DNA of 64,000 bases from Megalonaias nervosa (Eukaryota; Mollusca; Bivalvia; Unionida; Unionidae), in NCBI GenBank assembly GCA_016617855.1, contig JAECUM010003222.1, forward strand, positions 16,001-80,000. Reading direction: 5' to 3'. Made by a program: the position numbers and the translations under genes. This document shows, piece after piece, positions 12,217-22,665 of the stretch (position 1 is its first letter; every line of letters begins with the position of its first letter). Below the pieces are notes generated by a model that searched no databases, was not told the DNA's origin, and was given only the letters and a program-made list of their open reading frames with translations.

Positions 12217-13702
12217 CAGTAGTCCCCCTCTTATATGGCTACCCCTTCTGTACCGGGAAAGTGGTCTTATAAGACGGGTGGCCTTTCCAGAGGGGGAATA
12301 AATTTTTTGTGAGAAGTATATGTAATGTACGCAGTAAGAAAGCTACATTCTTCAAAGCATTTAATATCTTTGTTTAAAAGTAACATTAATTATTAAAAGG
12401 TTCTTCTTGTTATAATAATAGACTTATTTTAACTGAATATGCATTAACAGTTCTTATTGTTGGCGTAATTCGAGTCTTTTCTATCTAAAATTGTTCGGCG
12501 AGCTCCCCCTCCCCACCTCACCCAATGTTGAGTAGAATAACTGACTTTTTCTAAAATAATCGTCCCATTTACGTGATGCCATGTTAATGTTTGGTATTGA
12601 TTTATTCGGATGTTGCTAACTGTATGTGATTTGATTATGCAGACGAAACTTTTGCAGAGAAGATGAAATGCCTTCTTCGTAAAGGAATGTGTTGTCACGT
12701 GATTTTTCGGTCTTCATCTGGTATCCTGTTTTGTTCAAGGCTAATTTCTCTGTGTGAGTGTCTGCAAAAATCTATTTTTATACTATGCTGACCCTGTTAT
12801 GATCTTGACAATTATGTCAGGTTGTAATCATCAGTGTTGCCAACTACAAGACTGATAAAACAACTTTTCTGCATTTAAACAAAATGCCATGTGTTTTTTA
12901 AAGGCAGCGATCTTGTCTTATGATTCATTAGTCACAGTCTGGTACCCTATTTGTGTTTACATTTCTTTACACTAAGTGAGAGAAGGCAAAATGGCTTCCA
13001 TATGTACGCAGATTTGATCTGAACAATAGCACCTCGCAGCCGTTAGGATTTGTAATCTTGACAATTATTGTCAGTAGTAATAGCCACTAATTATGAAAGC
13101 GAACAAGCTCAACATCTTACTAAGGGAAGCCATAAAGGCTATCAAACCATTTTCCCGCTGACTTGTGTATTGTACATCAATACCGCCACTTCTGAGCTGT
13201 TACTGCTGTTCAATAATTGTAATCTTAACAATTATCAGAGTGACTAAACTGGACATCTCATGATAACACAGCAGTACGGCTAAACGGATTACGTGTACTT
13301 ACCTTTTTGTATGGATTAAAATTTGAGTCTTTCTTGGCTTTATGGAATAAATGTGGCTTCTCATGAGGCGTAAATGATATAATGTTAACCTTAGTGGTTT
13401 CATGTACTTTAGTCAACACTTCTTTCAGTAACGAAAACCTGACATCGGGAAACAGAAATCAGATTACTTAACACACGTTATGAATAAAATTGGTTCTGGA
13501 TACAGATTACAAAATAAAATGCAGCCGCTTGTGAGGGGTAAATTTTATATTTTTGCACTAATATGCTGGCCGCTGTTCGCGCTAGCGGGGTGGCCTTTCG
13601 TGAGGGATACTTTTGAACACAAACTCATCGGTGCTGTCGGATTCTGGCCATAAGGAGCGGGTGGCCGCTGGTAAGTGGGGCCGTTCAAGAGGGGGACTAC
13701 TG
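12217..13702. mobile_element. Non-autonomous pogo/Tigger-like DNA element (TA target)
   Basis: The element is 1486 bp. It starts CAGTAGTCCCCCTCTTATAT and ends with the inverse (..TTCAAGAGGGGGACTACTG). It is flanked on both sides by TA. A CAGT start and TA duplication fit the pogo/Tigger branch of Tc1-mariner elements. The interior is richer in CpG than the surrounding intron. It repeats a motif like 'tgtaatcttgacaattat' at about 12801, 13050 and 13217, partly palindromic (ttgacaat-tattgtca). No transposase frame is seen. It sits 42 bp after the PDZ2 exon donor. Confidence 0.85.
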
Positions 13703-13704
13703 TA

Positions 13705-15843
13705 TTATGCAATATTGCATTATTCCTCTGATTCAGTGTGCGAGGTCTGTTAATTTCTGAATGCATTTCATCCATTTTTAAATAAATTTACCCCAGATTT
13801 GTATATGTAAGCACACTTGATTGGCCAAAGTTACAAACTGATATACTGGTACAGTACCAACTTATTGCCTCATGTTGGTGTAGGGGGGGACATGCAGTCT
13901 TTCCCTACAGCAGTTTTATTTGGCTATGAATGTGTCAGTTTCAAACCTATACAGAAGTTACATTTGGAATTTTTTTGTACACATCAATAAGGCATGTATG
14001 CTGTGTTATGTAAATCCATATTGTGTGTTAATTTTTATGATTTTAGATTGTTAGGGTCATTTAGTAAAAAAAAACAAAACGTATTAAATGGCTAATTTTG
14101 TCTATTATGGGTTCGTTATATAAGATAATTCATTTTGTTTAGTAGACATGTTTATGTGACCTTTTGACCTGGGAAGATGTAGAAGTGATATTGTTGATGA
14201 ATTTGATGGGGTTCAAGCTCAGGATAATTGGTTTCCTCATAGGAAATTCTGGGTCGCCTGATTTCTGATTGGTTAGTTGCAAAAGGACCTGGCCTTCTTG
14301 ACAAGTTAGAATGATCTGGAAATGAATATTTTACCCTTATCCTGGTTCTGAAATTGTGTCTTTTTTTTATATATATATAAGGGTTGTTACCTGAGAATTT
14401 ATTATTCCTATCTTAAACATCAGGTTAAGTAGAATCTCCTTTAGTTGTGTTCAGTCATAATTTGAAATGATTTGTTTATTTCAATTTTTCATTGGAAATA
14501 CAATGTACTCATTAACCTTAGGACTAAGTAACTTTGACATTACTGTGAATTCATTTAAAAACAGTTTGGATTATATTATTCTGATACATCAAAACTGTTA
14601 GCACATCAAACTATTCCATACTATTGGTATTTTAGTACAATAGCTTGAACTTCATTTGGAACTCATTTGGTATACTCAATAATTTTGGACTTGGGAAAGA
14701 ACTTTTAGAACTATTTAGGATAGATTCACCTTACTGAAAGTTAATTTTAATTTTCACTTTGTATTCTTGAGAAATAAATTATTTAATGAATTTTACAAAA
14801 CTTGTTGGTTTTCACTTTTTTATTTTATTGTTTCTTAGTATAACATGATAGGGACGTAACAGCTGGTATGCATTTTACAAGTCATTGTTACGTAAATTTA
14901 CATTGCATTAAGAAATTTAATTTCAACAAGTTTTTTTTTAGCTTGATTCTTTGTGGTATTAAATACCCATAATCTGCATTAAAGGAATTTGAGCAATAAG
15001 TTCAGTAACGATGCCATATGCATGCAAGATTGGATTTATGTTCCATAATGTAAGGGTGGGAACTTGTAAACGAAAACAACAAATCTGTGTAGCCTGTACA
15101 TGTAACAGGGTCTGAAACACTATATGATTGCAAGAAGTTGAAAAGTAGGTCACCGTCTCCTCTTGACAGCAAAAATGATTCATCCTAAAACAGAATCCCA
15201 CACCTGCTCAACAATTGCAATAACATTTCTGCTTTAAATAGATTACCATACCTTTCCATATCAGAACCTTCAGGCTTTTGAAAAGTAATACTTGTATCTG
15301 CATAATTGATTATATTTTTAAACGTCTAAACTTTTTTAAAAGGAAAAAAGGACTGTAGATTAAACACAGCCAATTATTGAATTTAGGTTAATTATCAGTT
15401 GGATACTTTTGCCTCATTTTAGCATGTCCAGTTTACAACATTGGAGAAGTTATGGATCCCATTTTTTCTTAAAAATAGTAATGGCTGGATGTCTTAAACA
15501 CATTTTAGGAGCTACTAATATGGTTAGGGTTTATTGATATGAACGTTATTTGTATGAGCAGCAGAACTATCATGTTATATCACACAACAGCTGCTTTGAT
15601 ATAATGCCATACATTTGATCTGAGACTATATTCATACACTAGACATGCAACAATAAACACAACAAGAAGTGAATAGTGACTGCTCATGATGATTTTTTTT
15701 CTGTACTTCATTCAGAAGGCCAAAAATAATTTTGGTTTTCATTGATATTAAGATTATTGCATTGTTTTACCCACAGGAATTTAAATTTGCTTACATTTAC
15801 ATTATTTCAGGTTTCAATGAAAGAGTTTTTGTTTTGTCTGCAG
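13705..15843 (+). other. Rest of DLG intron between the two PDZ2 exons
   Basis: AT-rich intron sequence with no recognisable gene. It closes with a good acceptor (ttttgtctgcag). Confidence 0.75.
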
Positions 15844-15994
15844 GTAAATGACGATAACTTGGAGAATGTTACACATGATGATGCTGTAGCTGCTCTGAAA
15901 AGCACCTCTGAAGTTGTGAGATTAACTGTTGCCAAGCCAACATATTTTCCAGAAAATGTATCCCAAAATGAACCTCAGCCGTCACCACCTCCTG
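15844..15994 (+). CDS. DLG1: DLG MAGUK exon: end of PDZ2 and start of PDZ2-PDZ3 linker
   Basis: This 151-nt exon enters in phase 0 after 'tttgtctgcag' and leaves in phase 1 before GTTAGT. It encodes VNDDNLENVTHDDAVAALKS, then TSEVVRLTVAKP and a Pro/Gln-rich tail ending PSPPPG. VTHDDAVAAL is the alpha-B helix of PDZ2 with the class I His, and VAKPT closes the domain as in DLG proteins. The tail is the start of the low-complexity linker to PDZ3. An open frame continues upstream through the acceptor (from 15742), but the frame before the acceptor has no DLG resemblance, so the exon start is set at the splice site. Confidence 0.93.
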
Positions 15995-16439
15995 GTTAGT
16001 AGCCACATTGAGGAAATTTTAAAAAAATTAGGGATTGGAACATATACATGTTGCAGTAGGCACTAAATATAAAAAAAAATTAAAATCTGTAGATTTTATT
16101 ATAATCTGCATTAATTTAGATACAGGGTTCCCACGCTACTGGGAAATCGGGGGAAAAAGTCAGGAGAAATGATATTTATTTTCCCGACCGGGAAAAGTCC
16201 TTGAATATTTCAAATATTGATAAAAGTCGGGAAATAACCGGGAGATTTTATGTCGCCAAATGATGACAGAAAAAATACATAATTAACTTGTAATTGAACT
16301 GATCTTGAATTAAAATTTTCGAGTTCTTACCGTACCGGAAATTTCGAAGGTTGCAGTATGTATCATTTAGGTGCTTTCCCTAACATATATGTTTGGTCAA
16401 TCCAAGCACTCGGACGATTGGATTTATCTGTTAGACTGG

Positions 16440-16546
16440 TTGTTCAACAGGCCAGTCTATATCGGTATCTTTTTATTGTGTAGAAGACATGAAGACCAGT
16501 CTACCATCTCAACACGCCAGCATCATGACTGCGATACATGATTATG
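16440..16546 (+). other. Possible 5' non-coding exon of the hAT element
   Basis: A strong donor (ATTATG|GTAAGT) at 16546/16547 pairs with the acceptor 'catttgttttcag' ending at 17483, three bases before the transposase ATG. This suggests the element's transcript once had a spliced leader. The left limit of the exon is a guess. Confidence 0.35.
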
Positions 16547-17486
16547 GTAAGTTTATGAGATGAATGAAACAGCTCTACATTGTTCATTCTGATGTATAAA
16601 ATTACGGAAAATGTCTTGTTAAAGCTTATAATTTGGTGCTTAGCAAAGGGAGTGCAGCATTAACCATTATTGTCAGTAGTAACCTTGGACACAGCTACTG
16701 AGTAGCCTTTGCGGTGAATGTTACTTGGCCCTGTCAGAACATTGCTAAATATGTAGAAATCTGCCAAGTTATTGGTTGACCAAAATGAAATACTGTATCA
16801 ACTGATAATCTCATTTTGGTGGACCAATTAGAGGGCAGCATTCCATTCAGTGCATTTCAGTTGCATATTAAGTGGACGCATTTGTAGACTAGTTGGGTGG
16901 CAACGTTGGATAATATATAGGTAGTGTAGTTCATCAAATTGATGTAGGTCTCCAGTGTTGAATGTCCAAGGTAAACATTGGAGCTAAATTGTTATTCCGT
17001 TTGAGGTGTAGCTTGAAATATCTGCATCGATTCTTAAATAGTTTGCAGTCCCTGTGAGTAATCGGTAGACGTTTGGGGGCTGCTTTATTGGATTACAAGC
17101 AGACACAAGTGGAGTTCTCAGACAATTCAGTCTTTTAAGATGGTATATACATTTGAATGGGTGTTTGTCAGTTTTAATCAACACTTTTATAATTAAGTCT
17201 TTTTCTTTTTCAAGTGATGAATTTTAACCAAATCCACTAAAGGTGCTTAGGATGTTTGAAAAATATACTTGTTTTTTGGTTGGGGGTGGGGTTCTTTTTT
17301 TTTTATTGGCACAGATTACTGCAGGATTAAAACTTGATTTTGTATAAGATACATTTTGTAAAGCAAATAAAATTATGTAAAAATAATCAATAATTTGGTA
17401 GTTTCATTCTGATTTTGGGAATCAAATGTATGTAGATATCTCTGTTGCAAATGGTACATCTTATGGAATTCATTTGTTTTCAGAAC

Positions 17487-19989
17487 ATGCCTGGGTGTAA
17501 ATTTCAAGACCAGTGGCTGACTGATGATGGATTCAAGTCCTGGATTAGAAAGGATAAAAGTAACTCACATGCAACATTGTGCCAACTGTGTAACAAGTCC
17601 AGTGATTTGACATCAATGGGTAAGACTGCTCTGACTTCTCATTCAAAAGGAAAGAAACATAAGGAGGCAGACAGGTTACGTTCAGAAGGAAACATACAAG
17701 TCTTCATGCGTCCACCTCAGATTCACACCACTATGCCAGCCACCACATTTGCTGTGACAGCAACCATACCTTCAGATACTACAATGTCACCATCACAGTC
17801 TACAGTATCACTTTCATCATACATCACTAAATCTGAGACACTTAATGCGGAAGTGTGGTGGTGTTTAAAAACTGTAGCTTCTAATTATTCATTTTCATCA
17901 AATGAAGAAACATCATACATGTTTCAGCGGATGTTTCCAGACTCTGTCATTGCCAAGAGTATGAGTTGTGGAGAGACAAAATCTATGTATATCACATGTT
18001 TTGGAATTGGACCATACTTAAGTGCTCTTTTGGAAATGAAACTAAAAGATGAACCATTTGTGATGCTTTTTGATGAGTTCTTGAACAGAGAATTACAGAA
18101 AAAACAATTGGATGTTTTACTTCGATTCTGGGAGAGTGATCATGTGCAAAGCAGGTATTACACATCAGATTTTCTAGGTCATGCAGCAGCTGTTGATCAT
18201 GTGCAGAGTTTTGAGAAAAGTGTGGAGAATAAAATTGGATTTAAGAATCGAATCCAATTGTCAATGGACGAACCTAATGTTAACTGGGCTGCATTCAATA
18301 AATTGCAAAAGAAATTGGAGTTGGAATACTGCAGTAAACTGCTTAACATTGGCTCATGTGGCCTTCATACAATACACAATGCATTCGGAGCTGGAATCTC
18401 TAAGACTGGGTGGGATGTATCCCATAAGCTATCAGCACTGTACATGCTCTGGGATGATGTACCAGCTAGGAGAGATGACTATGAATCTGTCACCAAGCAG
18501 AATTTATATCCATTGCCTTTTTGTGCACACCGTTGGATAGAGAATGTGAAAGTTTGTGAGCGTGCAATGGAAATCTACCCATATGTTAAGCAGTATGTAG
18601 AGAGTGTTGAGAAGAAAGAAAACAAAGATCCTGGAACTAAATCTTTCAGTACAGTAAGAGATCAAAGATAAGTTTGCTATAGCAAAACTAGCATTCATTG
18701 TGTCTGTAGCAAAACCTGTAGAAAACTTTTTGAAAGTGTATAAAACTGACAAACCTATGATACCTTTTCTTGCAAATGACTTGGAGGGTTTAATGAGAAC
18801 AACAATGGAGAGATTTGTCAAACATTGTATTGGAGACAGCTTCCTCACCAAACAAACTCTGTAATGTTGATGTTACAGACAAAAAGAACCACAAAGGGTA
18901 TCAGCATGTTGATATAGGATTTGTTGCAAATATGGAAGTGAAGAAGTTACTAGCAGACAAAGAAGCAAATGAGAAGGCCATTCTTTCTTTTAGGACAGAG
19001 TGTAAAGAATTGGTTTGTACATTTGTACATAAAATGAAAGAAAAGACCCCACTAGCCTACACCTTAGTTAGAAGTTTGTCATGTATTGATCCTACTCTGA
19101 TATGCAAAGGCCAAGATCATTGTATAGATAAATTCAGAAGGGTACTGAACATTCTTCACTCATGTCAAAGAGTTGATATAAATGAGTGTGATCAAATAAA
19201 AAGAGGAGTATAATAAATTTGTACAAGAGGCACGGCATCTGTCAGAGTTCAAGGAATTTAGAAGGTAGATGAGCTGTTTTATAACAATATGACAAGCAAG
19301 GAGATGTACAGTAGGGTATGGAATGTAGTCCGTGTGCTTCTAATTTTGTCACATGGCCAGGCTAGTGTAGAACATGGATTTTCTGTGAACAAAGAAGTTA
19401 GTACACAAAATCTTTCAGAAAATAGCTTGATTGCACGCAGAGTAATAAAGGACCATATAAAGAGTGTTGGAGGTTTGAAGAGATTAGTGGTGTCAAAGGA
19501 ACTCCTACAGTCTGCCCAGAATGCTAGGCAAAAGTACCACATTCATTTAGAAGCTCAAAAGACAGAGAAGGAAAGAGAAAAGAAATGTATGAAGAGAAAA
19601 CTCATGGAAGGAGAAGTTAGAACAGTGAGAAAAAAATCAAAATGCTGGATTCGGATATTAGGTTGTTGTTGACTGATGCAAACAATGCTTCAGATAAAGC
19701 TGAAGAATTACATAGCTTTGCTCACATAACAAAAGCCGATACTCTGCGTAGAAGAGCAAAAGACAAAGAGGAGGAACTAGAAGTTGTAAAGAAAGATTTA
19801 AATGAAAAAGTGCATTTGCTTAATAACATGTTTGGTTATACTCCCCAGCAGAGTTCTAGCTTGGTCAAGTTGAACATGAACTTGAGGGAATTGCTTTCTC
19901 ATATAAAAGATGCATGCATGTTATCAAACATCTTGTCTGTCAACATTTTACAGGGATTCATGATGAGCCAAAATGGGCGTATAACATGA
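17487..19989 (+). pseudogene. hAT transposase, broken by several frameshifts
   Basis: The intact N-terminal block starts MPGCKFQDQWLTDD. It carries a BED-type zinc finger (C32, C35, H52, H58) and ends in phase 0 near 18655. Similarity of style continues in other frames: about 18664-18861 (AKLAFIVSVAKPVENFL), 18815-19213, 19203-19266, 19280-19672, then 19642-19989. The reading frame therefore changes at least five times, with in-frame stops between. The AHRWIEN motif (near 18526) is the conserved RW of hAT enzymes. SHGQASVEHGFSVN (near 19350-19392) is the hATC dimerisation motif. The charged, coiled-coil-like C-terminus (EKEREKKCMKRK.., KDKEEELEVVKKDLNEK) follows. The start is the ATG right after the 17483 splice acceptor, not the earlier ATG at 17445, which lies in the presumed intron. 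The copy cannot encode an active enzyme as it stands. Confidence 0.85.
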
Positions 19990-21022
19990 TATTGAATTTT
20001 GCATTTGCTGTAATACCATGCACATAGTTTTAAAGTGGTACTAATTACTTGAGAATTAAAAGCTTGAAAATAAAACTAGTTTCATTTGTTCATTCTGTTA
20101 GTTTTCCCATACCAACATAATGCAGTGCATTTTTAGTCTATACATTGAAATGGCTTAACATTAGAATTTTTATGATTTTCAGAAGTAACACCTGTTTCTT
20201 GTGAAAAGTTTGTGGTTTGGTACATGGTTATTTGTCTGATTTAGATATTATGGAAGAGCTTGAAATAGAAACAGCTTTTAATTTGAATAATACACATTTT
20301 CTAAGCTGAAATGTCCTTTAATTGCATTTAGTATTGGTCATAAATGAACCTTGAAAAACTGAATTTCATCCTGGAAAAAACCTGGAAAAGACCTGGAAAT
20401 TTTTCTTTAAAAAAGTGTGGGAACCATGTAGATAGGAAGCCAAGTTGTAAACAAGGAGCACTCTTCAATTTGAGGCATCCCAGAGTTCATGGCATTTGCA
20501 TTCATGTAAAACTGCAATTGATTGAAATTTGCAAAGTATGGTATAGATAATTATTTTGAACTATGCTGTGGAAATTTCATGTGAATACCTACTAAGACTG
20601 AACAAATAATTCATGAACATCGCCTTGCCACTGTGCAGCATTATTATGTCAGCTTTCTACTAATGCAGATGAGACGGGAACTCCTAACCTATAAGGGTAA
20701 GAAATGTTGACATGTAGTAATATATATTTTTAGACATATAGTACTATTATACCAAAGTTTACTTAAACTTAGATAAATATATGAGACTTTTAAAAACATT
20801 TAATACAGCAACATGTTGTTGTTGATGATGACAGTCAACCTGTTGCCATAGCAGACATAATCATGCCCTACTCATTAGTGTAACACAGCATATAAAAATA
20901 TTTTATGTTGACACTTACCCAGATTGTATATGAAAGATATTGATGTAAATATTTTCCTGCAGACTGAATATTTCATCACTAATGGTTCCAAAAATGTTTA
21001 AGATATGACAATTTGAGTATAT

Positions 21023-21340
21023 GACCGTTCCGGTGGCCTAGTGGTTAGAGTGTCTGCCTTGGATGCGGGAGGTCGCGGGTTCGAACCCCGGCCGAGTCAT
21101 ACCAAAGACTTTAAAAATGGAACTAACAGCTGCCTCGCTTGGCGCACAGCATTAAGAGGTTAGTGTTAGGACTGGTCGGCCTGGTGTCAGGATAATGTGA
21201 CTGGGTGGGACATAATGCCACATGTCTGCGGCATTATGCCCCAGTGATAGACATCACTATAAACTGTCACACTGCAGACATCGTAGCGATATGACTGAAA
21301 AATTGTTAAAGCTACATTAAAAATCTAAATCACACACACA
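21023..21340 (+). mobile_element. tRNA-derived SINE with CA tail, copy 1
   Basis: The head has a clear A box (TGGCCTAGTGGTTAGAG) and B box (GGTTCGAACCCC). A body of about 230 bp follows, ending 'aaaaatctaaat(CA)5'. The 13-mer ACAATTTGAGTAT at 21008 recurs with one change at 21338, a target-site duplication. It is not a tRNA gene: the acceptor stem does not close, and an unrelated body follows. Confidence 0.92.
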
Positions 21341-21491
21341 ATTTTAGTATGTATAAGATATATAGTGGCAGTTGAATAGGTGACCAGCATTAGGTCAGAA
21401 AGTTCATCAGGCTGCCAGTGTGCTTGTAAATCATACGATGCTCACACCTTTGTTAATGATAGTATTGGTCGATTGTCTATCAGTATGTTAA

Positions 21492-21799
21492 GACTGCTCC
21501 GGTGGCCTAGTGGTTAGAGCAGCTGCCTCGGATGCGGGAGGTCGCAGGTTCGAACCCCGGCCGAGTCATACCAAAGACTATAAAAAATGGTACTAACAGT
21601 TGCCTCGCTTGGCGCTCAGCATTAAGAGGTTAGTGTTAGGATTGGTTGGCCTGGTGTCAGGATAATGTGACTGGGTGGAACATCATCCCACATGTTTGCA
21701 GCATGATGCCCCAGTGCTTGACATCACTATAAACTGTCACACTGCAGACATCATAGCGATATGACTGAAAAATTGTTAAAGCTGCATTAAAAATCTAAA

Positions 21800-21864
<65 letters not shown>
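21492..21864 (+). mobile_element. tRNA-derived SINE with long CA tail, copy 2
   Basis: Nearly identical in layout to the copy 150 bp upstream, with the same A and B boxes. It ends in a CA run of about 64 bases (21801-21864). The 11-mer CAGTATGTTAA lies directly before the element (21481-21491) and again at its end (21863-21873), a perfect target duplication. A third, diverged head copy is at about 57082. Confidence 0.94.
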
Positions 21865-21868
<4 letters not shown>

Positions 21869-22380
21869 GTTAAACTTCAGCCATCACCATTGGCAAAGAA
21901 ATACATCTGTCTCACCATTGACAAGTGAGACAACTAGAGTGCCACTCCTGACAGATTTGAGGCAAACTATCTCTCCATCCAGACTTCCCTTGATCTGAAT
22001 GCTTCTGTGTCTTGCCTGTGAGATTTGTGTCTCACTTTTTCAGTGGCAGTGCCATTGTCATCGTTATAAAATGCTGTGTGAATGTCTTTGAAAGTTGAAC
22101 ATATTCATTAGTGGTTGTATCCATTAGCAACTGTAGAGCACAACTATAACTCTGTAGTTTGACCCCATGCTTGGAGTTTCTGTCTTGCTTGCCTAAGCAG
22201 AATTATAAAGATGTTCACAAGTTAGACACTACTTTCCACAGAGTATTTCTAAATGTCCAAAAATAGTTTAGATAAGCCAGGTTGTGCTGTATTTTTTTCC
22301 CCCAATTTGTTGTATTTTTGTCCAGGTTTTTAAATTGAAAGTTATTTTAAAATATGTAATCCAACCAAATTGTTTTCCAG

Positions 22381-22486
22381 TTTTAGCCCCTGTAGAGCTT
22401 CCTTCACCAGTTCAGACTTCTTCCTTCGCATCTTTGTCCCCTACCACCAGCCACAGACCTGCTGAAGTGGAGGAAGAAGCAAGCAG
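22381..22486 (+). CDS. DLG1: DLG MAGUK exon: PDZ2-PDZ3 linker
   Basis: This 106-nt exon lies between the acceptor 'attgttttccag' and the donor GTAAGT. Joined in phase 1 to the previous exon it reads VLAPVELPSPVQTSSFASLS, then PTTSHRPAEVEEEAS and two bases of a split codon (phase 2). The sequence is Pro/Ser/Thr-rich and then acidic, as expected of the disordered linker between PDZ2 and PDZ3. That linker is poorly conserved, so the call rests on splice sites, frame and position rather than on similarity. No PDZ3 exon follows within the window, so the next sure exon is more than 41 kb away. Confidence 0.75.
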
Positions 22487-22634
22487 GTAAGTTTTTTGTT
22501 TGCTTGTTTTTTTACAAAAGCATCAAATTATACTATATGTCTGGTAGATCCCTCAACTGGTGAATAGTAATGGAGACACTTTTTAGCTTGGATTGTGCAT
22601 TCAATGTGTTTCTATCCTACCAACCCACAATCAA

Positions 22635-22665
<31 letters not shown>

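Larger units (their letters stand above)
16123..20428 (+). mobile_element. hAT-superfamily DNA transposon, decayed
   Basis: The left end CAGGGTTCCCACGC and right end GTGTGGGAACCATG form terminal inverted repeats. The type consensus I know for this hAT group is CAGGGTTCCCACAC. Just inside, the left end has 'gggaaaagtc' blocks and the right end 'cctggaaaagacctggaaat', the usual subterminal motifs of this group. TAGATA lies directly outside both ends; hAT elements usually make 8-bp duplications, so the other two bases have diverged or the site is 6 bp. The internal gene is on the plus strand, the same as the host gene. The 4.3-kb length fits a full copy rather than a MITE. Confidence 0.88.
15995..22380 (+). 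other. DLG intron carrying a hAT element and two SINEs
   Basis: A phase-1 intron of 6.4 kb with donor GTTAGT and acceptor ttgttttccag. About two-thirds is the hAT copy at 16123-20428. Two SINEs lie at 21023-21864. The parts outside these (20437-21007 and 21874-22380) show no gene. Confidence 0.85.

Noticed and set aside
15742..15843. Upstream extension of the PDZ2 exon
   Set aside because: The frame is open, but the residues do not match DLG, while the acceptor at 15843 gives a perfect PDZ2 junction.
17445..17486. Earlier ATG as start of the hAT transposase
   Set aside because: It lies before a good splice acceptor ending at 17483; the family-like sequence starts at MPGC (17487).
21023..21120. 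tRNA gene
   Set aside because: A and B boxes are present, but the acceptor stem does not pair and a SINE body, tail and target duplications follow.
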